From the NCBI GenBank assembly GCA_030849075.1, contig JASAOO010002841.1, positions 1 through 10,948 on the forward strand: a DNA stretch of 10,948 nt, written 5' to 3'. The position numbers were made by a program, and so were the translations under genes. This document shows positions 1 to 7,560 of this stretch, one piece after another; the stretch's first letter is position 1, and every line of letters starts with the position of its first letter. The notes under the pieces are model-generated. The model was not told the DNA's origin, did no database searches, and saw nothing but the letters and a program-made list of their open reading frames with translations. The DNA comes from Zelonia costaricensis (Eukaryota > Euglenozoa > Kinetoplastea > Trypanosomatida > Trypanosomatidae).

Positions 1-108
1 GCACCCAAAAACGATGCGAGAGACGGCGTCGGCGGCAGCGTGTGATGGAGTGTGGCGGGAGGGGGGGTGGGTGGGTGGGAAGGGGCAGGCGCGTATGACC
101 GACTGTGC

Positions 109-132
109 GTGTGTGTGTGTGTGTGTGTGTGT
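109..132 (+). repeat. (GT)n microsatellite
   Basis: A near-perfect GT dinucleotide run, directly visible. Confidence 0.95.
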
Positions 133-506
133 TGTGTGCGATCAGCGGGGACGGACACGCAAGGGCATGTGGTGAGGTTGCATAGGTGTGAGAGAGAAGG
201 GGGGAGTAGGATTAGGATGGGGACGGTGAGGTCGTGAGGTCTGGAAGCCGGAGGCGGGGGCGTGTGTGCTAGAGGGGGGGGGGGCGGCCGGCGCGTGTGC
301 TCACTTGGGGCAGGGAGGGGGCAGAGAGGGGGTGTAGAGCCACCACCTCTGCCCTCCCTCCCTCACCTCGTTCCCGCCTCTACCGCCCCCCTCGCCGACC
401 CACTCCTTCTCCCTCGCCCTACTACTGCACGGAAGCTCTTCACACGGAGGCTCTACAGGCCTGCCGTGCAGCGTCAGATTCAACGTCACTCACTTCTTCG
501 TTTGGT

Positions 507-537
507 TGTGTGTGTGTGCGTGTGTGTGTGTGTGTGT
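507..537 (+). repeat. (GT)n microsatellite
   Basis: A GT run with one GC interruption near 519-520. Confidence 0.95.
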
Positions 538-823
538 AGGCAAGGTGCAGATGGTGGCACGCACTTGGGCTGTACCTTCCCCCGGCAGCAGCAGCACGGA
601 TAAAAGCAGGCGAGAAGCGATGCCCCCGCAGTGCGCACGCCTCGCTCATGACGGCACATCCGGCTGCGAAGCACTCGGTCCGCACCCCCCCCTTCCCCTT
701 CCCATACCGCTCACGAGCGCAGCACACACAACACACACGGCACTGTACTTCAAACACGACGGTGATGTGCTGATGGACCACAAGCACATCGAGCTCCACG
801 CGCGAGTACCGCGCTGGTCTGGA

Positions 824-858
824 CACTCACACACACCCACACACAAACACAGACACAC
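824..858 (+). repeat. (CA)n microsatellite, imperfect
   Basis: A CA run with several single-base interruptions. It is complementary to the GT run at 507-537. Confidence 0.9.
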
Positions 859-1182
859 GGCAAAGAGGCTTTCCGGGTGGCGCTGAGAAGCTGCCGGAGC
901 AAGACAGAAAGAAAAGAGGAAACACACACACATCGTGAGAGAGATGCAATCGTACAGCAGAAAGCAGCAGCAGGCGCGCTGACGGGTCGCTCACCACATC
1001 CCCACTCGGCATCAGCGTCCTCGTGTGCACGTGCGCCGCAGTGATGCGAGAGGGGGGGCGGAGGGGGCCGAGAGGAACAGAAAAGGGTTCGACAAGGTGT
1101 ATGCACATATACACGGAGCGGGTCGAGATGGGCGCGTGCAGGCTGCCGTTTTGAAAAGCGCTGTGCGTGCGCCCTTCGTGTA

Positions 1183-1186
<4 letters not shown>

Positions 1187-1214
<28 letters not shown>

Positions 1215-1215
1215 G
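1187..1215 (+). repeat. (GT)n microsatellite followed by a G-run
   Basis: A GT dinucleotide run running into a short G-rich stretch at about 1214-1227. Confidence 0.95.
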
Positions 1216-1411
1216 TGGAGGGGGGGGAGAGATGTGCAAGTCGGGCCAAGGACGGCGCTCCACAGCCACCAACAAGCGAGGTCCAGCCGGCTGGTACCGC
1301 GCGCCATCACCACGACCGCCACGACCACCATCGCCTCCATCGGGTAGACAAGGAAAGCGGAGTAGGCGGGAAGAGGAAGGAAAGTTGAAGCCGGCACCGA
1401 GCGGGCCAAGG

Positions 1412-1436
1412 CACACACACACACAAACACACACAC
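1412..1436 (+). repeat. (CA)n microsatellite
   Basis: A CA run with one A interruption. It is complementary to the GT run at 1187-1215. Confidence 0.93.
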
Positions 1437-1594
1437 GCGCATGACGACGCACGGCATCAACGCTGCGGCTCCGCCTCGACAAGGTCGAGCAGGTTCCTCT
1501 CTCTGCCCTTCTCATGCCGTCGTTGTCGAGGCTCTTCCCCCCCCCACCACCACCACCACACCACCAGTACCACCAGCCTCATCACCGGGAGCAT

Positions 1595-2794
1595 CTAACG
1601 CAGCTGCCGCTTGAGAAGCTGGCGCTCGTCCTCCATCTCGGCACGTCGACGCCGGAAACGCTGCTGCGCGTAGGCAACCGCCGCCCCCACGATGAGGACC
1701 ACCATCACGAGGGCGCACAGGATGCCAAACCCGCACGTGGCTCCATCGCATTCGGTAACAATGACGGAGGCGTACGATGACTGCGCGGTGGCCACGACGT
1801 TGGGTGGGTAGGAGATGCTGATGTTCGGCACCTGACCCGTCACCACGCTGACCGTCCTCGTCTGGGAGGGACGCAGCGAGACCGCAGGCGTGTCGAGAAT
1901 ACGGCAGTAGTCCACAGGGTCGCCGAGGTGCGCCAGGGGCGAGGTGTTGAGTGGTAGGTCGTCTAAGTCGAGCGTCAGCATCGTACGCAAGTCGCGCAGG
2001 GTCACGTGGCCGAACACATGCACCGCGCTGCGCATGTCGCTAAGGTAGTCCCTGCGGGTGAGCACCTTGAAGAGGTCCCCACGCACGTGCGGGAACGCGT
2101 CGTACTGCGACAGCATCCACACGTACGGCACAGCCGCGGTACCCGTTGCCGTGTTGCCGGCGCCTACAGCTGTGCCAGCGCCATCGTTGACTGTGGGGAT
2201 GGCAGCGGAGCTGACGGCTCTGCGCGCGGTGGAGGGCGGGGCAGCACCCGCACCAGCGTCCCGCGACGCGTGGTGCGCCGCGGTCGAGGCTCCCTTGAGC
2301 GATGCGAGCGCGTGTGAGGTGGGTGGTGTCGCCGCACCCGCCGGTGCCGTCGCCGACGTGGGCACGAACCCGACGGCGAGATCGACCTGGAAAGTGATGC
2401 CGAGCAGCGTTGGCTTGCTGTTAAAGCGCTTGTCCAGCGCCACCAGCGTGAGGTTCCGCATGCAGATGCACGGCACTGGCTCGGCACTGCTGGGGGTCGC
2501 TGCTGGCGACGCCACTGTGGGTGCCAGCGGCGACAAGTTCGTGGTCGGTGCGACAGGGCTCGCGAGGAGGCCGCAGCACGCGTCGTTGCCGCCCTGGCTC
2601 TGTATCATCGCCATGACATCGTTGTACAAGGCCTCGCTCAAGAGCTTCGTGAAGTGGTAGACGGGGGCCACAGCGAAGTAGCGGGTGGCCATGGTCTCGA
2701 AGACCGTGGCGTAGGTGCACGTCACGAGGGTGGATGGGACGAGGTTGCTGTTCGGCGCCGCCGCACCGTTCTCGCTGGTGTTAACGGCGGCCAT
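1595..2794 (-). CDS. Conserved-type hypothetical protein with a single C-terminal transmembrane segment (399 aa)
   Basis: I do not recognise the family. The 399-residue protein has a folded-looking N-terminal part (residues about 20-145, with Cys26, Cys73-Cys74, Cys109 and Cys111), an Ala/Gly/Thr/Ser/Pro-rich low-complexity linker (about 146-222), a second folded-looking part (about 223-350, with Cys297, Cys349 and Cys354), one strongly hydrophobic span (about 355-376) and a 23-residue basic tail starting RFRRRR. Sequons occur at Asn5, Asn86, Asn114, Asn283 and Asn324, though those at 86 and 283 are followed by proline. The start is the first ATG after a strong pyrimidine tract and AG (2811-2812). 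The frame stays open further upstream but has no ATG there and is translated microsatellite. The stop is TAG. No signal peptide is visible, so it may be tail-anchored with a cytosolic body, although the basic tail would favour a type I topology. It is the last gene of the three-gene minus-strand cluster. The frame is secure; the function is unknown. Confidence 0.85.
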   Translation of the reverse strand: MAAVNTSENGAAAPNSNLVPSTLVTCTYATVFETMATRYFAVAPVYHFTKLLSEALYNDVMAMIQSQGGNDACCGLLASPVAPTTNLSPLAPTVASPAATPSSAEPVPCICMRNLTLVALDKRFNSKPTLLGITFQVDLAVGFVPTSATAPAGAATPPTSHALASLKGASTAAHHASRDAGAGAAPPSTARRAVSSAAIPTVNDGAGTAVGAGNTATGTAAVPYVWMLSQYDAFPHVRGDLFKVLTRRDYLSDMRSAVHVFGHVTLRDLRTMLTLDLDDLPLNTSPLAHLGDPVDYCRILDTPAVSLRPSQTRTVSVVTGQVPNISISYPPNVVATAQSSYASVIVTECDGATCGFGILCALVMVVLIVGAAVAYAQQRFRRRRAEMEDERQLLKRQLR

Positions 2795-2810
2795 TCGCCG
2801 TGCACGTACA

Positions 2811-2864
2811 CTCGGGGAGAGAGCGGAGAAAGCAAGAAGTGAAAAGGAGAAGGAGGCAGAGAGC
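2811..2864 (-). promoter_or_regulatory. Predicted spliced-leader trans-splice acceptor for the C-terminal-anchor protein gene
   Basis: On the minus strand an approximately 50-nt pyrimidine-rich tract (2813-2864) ends in the only AG before the gene, at 2811-2812. This leaves a 5' UTR of about 16 nt with no upstream ATG. The arrangement matches the known trypanosomatid signal, and it excludes the in-frame upstream extension from the mature message. The exact site is inferred, not measured. Confidence 0.65.
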
Positions 2865-2898
2865 TGTGCGAGAGCTGCACTCGATGATGTTTGCCGAT

Positions 2899-2963
2899 GT
2901 GTGTGTGTGTGTGGGTGTGTGTGGGTGTGTGTGGGTGTGAGGGTGTGCGGGGGGGGGGGGGGG
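2899..2963 (+). repeat. GT/GGGT array ending in a 15-base G-run
   Basis: A GT run grades into three GGGTGTGTGT-like units, then a GAGGG unit, and ends in 15 consecutive G (2949-2963). Four G-triplets plus the G-run give quadruplex potential on the plus strand. It lies about 85-150 nt upstream, in the transcribed sense, of the predicted acceptor of the C-terminal-anchor gene. Confidence 0.93.
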
Positions 2964-3280
2964 TTCAACGTCGGTGCAACCAAGAGAGAACAGCAGCAGC
3001 TGAGTGATGAAGAAGGTCATGTACCGCGAGGGCGGCTCGACGGCAGTGGTGGATGAGGCGTAGGAACAGGGGATGGAGATCACACCGCACCCACACAGAG
3101 GCACTTCCGGCATCATCAGGGCCCGCAGTGCGGCAGGAAGGGGAGGGGGGGCGAAGTCGAGAGTCTACGCCGATGGGACGCGTCGCAGGTAAGCGACTGG
3201 TCCGCCTGACTCTGTTCAGTTCTGCAGTGGCTCCAGTTCGGGCCTGTGTGAATGCGTGAACCTCTGCGAGTATATGTGCA

Positions 3281-3300
3281 CGTGTGCGTGTGTGTGTGTA

Positions 3301-3336
<36 letters not shown>
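3281..3336 (+). repeat. (GT)n microsatellite in predicted rhomboid 3' UTR
   Basis: The longest GT array of the window, with few interruptions. In the minus-strand message it would read as a CA array starting about 35 nt after the rhomboid stop codon. Confidence 0.95.
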
Positions 3337-3337
<1 letters not shown>

Positions 3338-3371
3338 CAGAGGAAAGGGGAAGCCGAACCCTTCCCTCCCG

Positions 3372-4598
3372 TCAAGTCCTCTCTGACGCCCTAGTGCGAC
3401 GGCGGGTCGCCTGCTGCAGGCGCCGCCACGCCCAGCCCAGCGTCGCGCCGGCTGCGAACCCGCCGACATGCGCGGCATACCCTACAGTGACGCCCCTCCA
3501 CACGGTCGGGAAGAAGGCGCGGATCTCGCGCAGGCGGGCCTCCAGTCCTGCAGCATCGCCACCGCCGCTGATGCTCGTGCGCACCCACTGCGGCGCGAGC
3601 AGGGCCACGTACGTGATCCACAGGCTTCCCGCAACGCGCACCACATCCGGCGCTGCCACGAGAATCGCCAAGAGGGGTCTGCCGTAGCCCACCACGTTGA
3701 AGCCGATCAGCGCGCAGATGCCAGCGCTACTACCAGCCATCGTCGTCCATGCCCCTTGCTCCTCCTCGATCGCGGCGGCCAGGTTGCTCTGCGAGGCCTC
3801 GTAGCTGCAGTGCACGGCATCACCCACCCCCGTGAGCGCCGTCCAGAACCGTGTACACAGGCCATCGATCCCACCCGCTCGAGCAGCATCAGCGTCTCTA
3901 CCACCAGCGTTGCCGCCGCCGGACACGATGGTGGACACCACGCGGCGCTGTGCCTCGGCAGCGGCACGCGTCATCTGCGCAGTGCGCTCATGCCGCATCG
4001 CGAGCACGGCCCTGTTGTACAGCAGTTGTCCGCCAAGCCCGCCCACCACCCCGCCCACCCCCCACACCAGCATCGCGCCACACGTGCGGCGGGAGGCACG
4101 GAGAATGCTGCCCTCCCCCCACAGCGACCGCATCTCCTCAGCGAGCCGGTAGGGTGCCCGTACTCTTGCAGTCGGGTGGACGGAGGACATCGTGAGCTCA
4201 TCGTCGTTGTCCACATCGACAGTCGCAGCTGTGGCAGCACCAGCAGTGGTGCGAGCACGGCGCGGTCTTGGCGACGTCGCGGCACTCTCGCCGCGCGAAC
4301 GCGAAGCGGCGCGGGTGTTCAACGTGCGCGCGCCGCCTGCCGGCACGCTTCCAAACTCCAGCAGCGCCGCGGCGAGTGTGACGAGGTTGCTCAGCAGGTG
4401 CTCCGTCGAGCCGTGCACGAAGAGGTGCGTCAGCACAGTTTCAGGCCGCTCCCGCGCCTCGCGTTCACAGAAGCCGTAGCGCTGGAGGCGCTGCATGCAC
4501 GCTTTGTCGCTTGGCCACGCCCCACCGGCGCAGTGCACGGCAAGCAGCACGCCGACGGGGGCGAAGCGAAGAGCAGTGCAGACGACGTGGACGAGCAT
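3372..4598 (-). CDS. Rhomboid-family intramembrane serine protease with expanded loops (408 aa)
   Basis: This is a predicted rhomboid protease (peptidase family S54), which cleaves substrate transmembrane segments within the membrane. Six hydrophobic segments are visible at about residues 3-24, 56-82, 174-200, 287-304, 307-336 and 366-391. The second carries H58, H62 and the family motif HLLSN (His67 and Asn71, which normally stabilise the oxyanion). The fourth carries GSSAG, the GxSxG motif, with Ser291 as predicted nucleophile. The sixth carries AHVGG with His377 as predicted general base, followed by glycines spaced by three (G380, G384, G388). All key residues are therefore present. Oddly, hydrophilic low-complexity insertions of about 85-90 residues lie between segments 2 and 3 and between 3 and 4. 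The start is the first ATG after two candidate splice acceptors and immediately precedes the first membrane segment; the stop is TGA. Location (mitochondrial, endomembrane or surface) and substrates cannot be read from the sequence. The family call is firm. Confidence 0.92.
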   Translation of the reverse strand: MLVHVVCTALRFAPVGVLLAVHCAGGAWPSDKACMQRLQRYGFCEREARERPETVLTHLFVHGSTEHLLSNLVTLAAALLEFGSVPAGGARTLNTRAASRSRGESAATSPRPRRARTTAGAATAATVDVDNDDELTMSSVHPTARVRAPYRLAEEMRSLWGEGSILRASRRTCGAMLVWGVGGVVGGLGGQLLYNRAVLAMRHERTAQMTRAAAEAQRRVVSTIVSGGGNAGGRDADAARAGGIDGLCTRFWTALTGVGDAVHCSYEASQSNLAAAIEEEQGAWTTMAGSSAGICALIGFNVVGYGRPLLAILVAAPDVVRVAGSLWITYVALLAPQWVRTSISGGGDAAGLEARLREIRAFFPTVWRGVTVGYAAHVGGFAAGATLGWAWRRLQQATRRRTRASERT

Positions 4599-4609
4599 CG
4601 TGTATGGGG

Positions 4610-4655
4610 CTGAGGAGTATGAGCGCGAAAAACAAAGGCTAGAGAGAGAACAAGT
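4610..4655 (-). promoter_or_regulatory. Predicted trans-splice acceptor region for the rhomboid gene, two candidate AGs
   Basis: On the minus strand a CT-rich tract (4641-4654) is followed by AG at 4639-4640. A second T/C-rich stretch then leads to AG at 4610-4611. The resulting 5' UTRs would be about 40 nt or 11 nt, and neither contains an ATG, so both give the same protein start at 4598. Which is used cannot be decided here. Confidence 0.55.
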
Positions 4656-4668
4656 GCCTTTGATGCTT

Positions 4669-4694
4669 GTGTCTGTGTGTGTGTGTGTGTGTGT
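4669..4694 (+). repeat. (GT)n microsatellite
   Basis: A GT run with one TC interruption. It lies just upstream, in the transcribed sense, of the rhomboid pyrimidine tract. Confidence 0.95.
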
Positions 4695-4891
4695 CTGATA
4701 GCGCACCCGAATGTGTTCGTCCAGCACGCACCTCAGCAGAGAGAGGCAAAAAATTCGTGTGCAGTGGGGCTCTTCCGCGCCGGATGCTGCAGTTCCCAGC
4801 TAAGACGCCGGTGCCCCGATCCTCTGATCGCACTGGACACGCCCCAACCCCCATGCAAGCATCCGTCAGCAGCAGCAAGCACGCGTGCTCG

Positions 4892-4917
4892 AACACACAC
4901 ACACACACACGCACACA
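4892..4917 (+). repeat. (CA)n microsatellite
   Basis: A CA run, almost perfect, complementary to the GT run at 4669-4694 about 200 bp away. Confidence 0.95.
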
Positions 4918-5265
4918 TGCGTACAAGGCAACAGGGAGGAAGAAAGCGAGAGGCACGAGTGCTACAGCTGCATCAGATTGCGGGCCGTACGCCGGAGACG
5001 TGGCCCAACACGCGAAGACGAGTCCCCCCCCCCCGCCGCCTCCCCCCTCCCGCACAGGTCGGTGTGGCACTCCGCCGTAGGGCAAGGCCGAGGGGCCGCA
5101 GAGCCCGGTGGCGGTGCGCGAGAACACACCTTGGCCCCCCCCTCTGTTTCTCGTGTGCTCGACTCTTGCGGAGGCGTGCGCCTTTGTGGGGTTGCGACAC
5201 CGCCTCCTCCGTGTGCCACCGCACGCGATGGTCGCGCTCAGGCCACTCCAGCCTCCGCTCCGTCC

Positions 5266-5287
5266 CCATCCCATCCCATCCCATCCA
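5266..5287 (+). repeat. (CCCAT)n pentanucleotide repeat
   Basis: About four tandem CCCAT units, directly visible. Confidence 0.9.
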
Positions 5288-5525
5288 GTTTCGCATCCGC
5301 AGCGACACCACAGAGTCACTGTCGCTTGTTTCTCGTTGAGCATCTTTGATTTAGGCTTCCTGTTGTGGGTCTGGAAAGGAGGTGTTGTCCGGCGCGACGT
5401 GAAGCCCGCTCTACGCTGCGTGCGATGCCGCCGCCGCCGCCGCTACCGGCACACGACCCAACAATAAGAGAAAGTACGGCGCTCTCCTTCCGACCTGTCC
5501 TGCTTGGCCGTTGCGCGTGACGTCG

Positions 5526-7427
5526 TCAGCCGTACTTCTTCACCATGCCGTCAATCGTCACGGCCGTGCCAAACACAATCGCCACCACACCCGCGATGAT
5601 GTTCAGGTACGTCATGCCCATGCGGAGCCAGCCGATGCGCTTCAGTGTCCACCCGCCGAGGTACATCACGAAGAACGCGGGCAGCAGGAAGGCGAGGATG
5701 CCGCCGCAGATGCTGCCCAGCAGGTTGAACACGATGTTGATGTCAGGCATCCACATGCCGAGGATGAGGGACCCGATGCACAGTGGGACGGTGACGCAGA
5801 GGTGTAGCCGCAGCGGCGCCGTGTCAACATCTTGGCGGAGGATGTAGTACACTGGCAGCCGGCACGCCTGGCAGCTCAGCGCGTAGGCGACGCAGATCTT
5901 CAGCAGAATGCCGAGGTACGCCGTCATCATCATCGGCTCGCTGCGCACGCTGTAGTACTTGAAGATCGACCCAGTGATATCGAGCCCAAACTCCGCATAC
6001 CCGAAGAAGCCCACAATGAGGTAGAGGATTCCGATAAGAGACACACTACCACAGCCGTCAATCACGAGGTTCTTCGCGGACGGCAGCTGCATCTCGTCGA
6101 ACAGCCGGAAGCACAAGCCGTGCCCGAGGAACGCGAAGATGAACAGCGTCAACCCGTTCACGGCGTCCAGACCCGTCGCGAATAGCTTCATCTCGTGCAC
6201 GTGCGGCAGACCCGCCATCGACGAGTGCGCCACCACCGCAAACACAAAGTAGATCACGAGCGTCACGCCCACAATGGAGAAGTACCGCAGCGAGGCCACA
6301 CGGCGCGGAAGGCACAGGGGCAGCATGCCCATGCCCCACACGAGCACCGTCAGAAAGCGATGCAGCCCTGTTGATACCTGCACCGTGGCATCGGATGGGC
6401 GCATGAAGGGAAGTATGAGCTCCGAGGCCGCAGTCACAAACCCCACCATTGTGCCGAACTGGAAGAAGATCATCACGCCGGCGATGTACAAGTCCGCTTT
6501 GGGAAAGAGGATGCCGCGGCACGCGGACTCCCACGAGCGGTACGGGCTGCGCTCGCAGGTGACGCCGATGAGGTAGAAGGAGAAGACCACGAGCACGGCG
6601 CAGATGACCATCAGGATGGCAGACAGGCAGATGCCCGTCTGGTTGAAGCCCGACGCCATCGACACGATGCCGATGCCCAGCGTGTTGCTCGCCATGTTGA
6701 AGATGTTCGAGATGTGGCCCCCTGGTGGGACAAGGCGCCGTGCAGCATCTGCGAGATGCTGCAGGGCGGCGGCCGCGCCACTGCCTTTCTCGCTCGACTC
6801 GGCCATGATCACGGACACGGGTGTGGTGGCAGTGATGGGCGTCCGCTGTCCACCGTGGAAGGCTTCATCGTCGACGTGAGGCACACTGACCTGTTCAGAC
6901 GACACGGAGGCGGTCTCGCTGGAAGAGGTCGTGCCGTAGTCGGCCACGACAGCCTTCGCCGTGCACGCGTGGGCGGCGCCTGCGCTGAGGCTAACCAACG
7001 CAGACGTGGCGCCGACCGCGCTGCCACGCGGAGCAGTCGCTGCAGACACGCGGTCTGCGGCGAGTGCCCGGAGGTGGGCGGTGGACGGTGGAGGGGCGCG
7101 TGCTGCAGTGAGCTGCGACGCGGCGTCGAGCACCTCGAGCTCCGCCGCGGCTCGCCGGCCGCCGGGAAGGCGGCAATGGTGCTGATGGCCGGACAGGGAA
7201 TAAGACGAGAGCGGGACGTCACTGCGGTTCTGCGAGGCGCTGTAGTTTTGGTGGTCGAGTGGACTGCTGATGTGCGCAGGGGGGTGCGGTGGCGCCGCCG
7301 TGGTGGCCGGCGGTGGAGCCGCGGAGTGCGAGGGCGGCGCCCGTGGGATACCGCCACGAGGGGCCCTGCCGAATTTGCGGCTGTCGCCGTCGATCGCGGC
7401 TGCCTGCGTGGCCGCGCCGTCCGCCAT
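5526..7427 (-). CDS. AAAP-family amino acid transporter with long N-terminal extension (633 aa)
   Basis: This is a predicted amino acid permease of the AAAP/Aa_trans family (amino acid/auxin permease), a polytopic carrier of plasma or internal membranes. About eleven hydrophobic segments lie at residues 243-262, 267-288, 313-340, 357-374, 383-401, 424-440, 460-478, 500-520, 541-560, 563-590 and 605-624. The first contains NMASNTLGIGIVSMASGF, which fits the family's first-helix pattern of Asn followed by a glycine-rich, helix-breaking stretch. The sixth contains GHGLCFRLFDEM, resembling the family's His-to-Glu stretch. The substrate cannot be assigned. The first 235 or so residues are Ala/Pro/Ser-rich, with no membrane segment, making the protein longer than a typical trypanosomatid member (roughly 450-500 residues). 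The start chosen is the first ATG after a long pyrimidine tract and AG (7505-7506); Met208 (codon at 6804-6806) is a possible internal start. The stop is TGA. It is the most upstream of the three cluster genes. Confidence 0.92.
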   Translation of the reverse strand: MADGAATQAAAIDGDSRKFGRAPRGGIPRAPPSHSAAPPPATTAAPPHPPAHISSPLDHQNYSASQNRSDVPLSSYSLSGHQHHCRLPGGRRAAAELEVLDAASQLTAARAPPPSTAHLRALAADRVSAATAPRGSAVGATSALVSLSAGAAHACTAKAVVADYGTTSSSETASVSSEQVSVPHVDDEAFHGGQRTPITATTPVSVIMAESSEKGSGAAAALQHLADAARRLVPPGGHISNIFNMASNTLGIGIVSMASGFNQTGICLSAILMVICAVLVVFSFYLIGVTCERSPYRSWESACRGILFPKADLYIAGVMIFFQFGTMVGFVTAASELILPFMRPSDATVQVSTGLHRFLTVLVWGMGMLPLCLPRRVASLRYFSIVGVTLVIYFVFAVVAHSSMAGLPHVHEMKLFATGLDAVNGLTLFIFAFLGHGLCFRLFDEMQLPSAKNLVIDGCGSVSLIGILYLIVGFFGYAEFGLDITGSIFKYYSVRSEPMMMTAYLGILLKICVAYALSCQACRLPVYYILRQDVDTAPLRLHLCVTVPLCIGSLILGMWMPDINIVFNLLGSICGGILAFLLPAFFVMYLGGWTLKRIGWLRMGMTYLNIIAGVVAIVFGTAVTIDGMVKKYG

Positions 7428-7504
7428 GATCGGGCAGAGTGCGACGCGGGGCGAGAATAGAAAGCAGCCACACGCACACGTGGAAGACAAAAAGCCGGGA
7501 AACA

Positions 7505-7560
7505 CTGCGTGAAAGTGGAAGAGGGAAACACAAAAAGAAGAAGAAGAAGAAGAGAAGCGC
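7505..7560 (-). promoter_or_regulatory. Predicted trans-splice acceptor for the amino acid transporter gene
   Basis: The minus strand carries a pyrimidine tract of about 50 nt, including a (CTT)n run, with no internal AG. It ends at AG 7505-7506, the only AG between the tract and the ATG at 7427. The predicted 5' UTR is 77 nt and has no upstream ATG. This supports starting the transporter at 7427 rather than at the internal Met208. Confidence 0.65.
7535..7551 (+). repeat. (AAG)n trinucleotide repeat within the transporter pyrimidine tract
   Basis: A run of AAG units on the plus strand, which reads as CTT on the transcribed sense and forms the core of the predicted splice tract. Confidence 0.9.

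Larger units (their letters stand above)
1..1594. other. Gene-free region downstream of the three-gene cluster
   Basis: This probably holds the 3' UTR of the C-terminal-anchor protein gene plus spacer. It contains GT arrays (109-132, 507-537, 1187-1215), CA arrays (824-858, 1412-1436), G-rich stretches near 57-86, 272-285 and 307-332, and a plus-strand CT-rich stretch at about 346-420. Open frames across it, on both strands, encode His-Thr or Val-Cys repeats and switch into simple sequence, so none is accepted as a gene. No recognised retroposon signature was seen by eye. Confidence 0.7.
2795..3371. other. Intergenic spacer between the rhomboid and C-terminal-anchor genes
   Basis: This 577-bp spacer should hold the rhomboid 3' UTR and polyadenylation region (high-coordinate side) and the splice acceptor of the next gene (low-coordinate side). 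It contains a GT array with a 15-base G-run (2899-2963) and a long GT array (3281-3336) only about 35 nt past the rhomboid stop codon. No gene is seen. Confidence 0.7.
4599..5525. other. Intergenic spacer between the transporter and rhomboid genes
   Basis: This 927-bp spacer should hold the transporter 3' UTR and the rhomboid splice signals. It contains GT (4669-4694) and CA (4892-4917) arrays, a C-rich stretch (about 5025-5056), (CCCAT)n at 5266-5287 and (CCG)n at about 5428-5442. Several overlapping open frames occur on both strands but have repeat-derived or low-complexity content. None resembles a protein family I know. Confidence 0.7.

Noticed and set aside
1085..1095. GGTTCGA-like string resembling a tRNA B box
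   Set aside because: The downstream CC is missing and no cloverleaf stems can be drawn around it; similar strings at about 8834 and 9215 also fail.
750..1460. 236-codon minus-strand open frame
   Set aside because: It runs through two CA arrays and one GT array, so its Val-Cys and His-Thr repeats are microsatellite translation.
2058..2660. 200-codon plus-strand open frame
   Set aside because: Antisense shadow of the C-terminal-anchor protein gene with Ala/Val-rich composition and no recognisable features.
2795..2983. In-frame upstream extension of the C-terminal-anchor protein with a hydrophobic, signal-peptide-like stretch
   Set aside because: The frame has no ATG there, begins at a TTG, and its His-Thr and Ser/Leu/Phe residues are translated microsatellite and pyrimidine tract. 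The predicted splice AG at 2811-2812 removes it from the message.
3468..4613. 381-codon plus-strand open frame
   Set aside because: It is an antisense shadow of the rhomboid gene; the rhomboid motifs are clear on the minus strand, and high GC keeps shadow frames open.
4599..4727. Upstream extension of the rhomboid frame
   Set aside because: It starts at a GTG, encodes a His-Thr repeat from the GT array, and lies mostly upstream of the likely splice acceptors.
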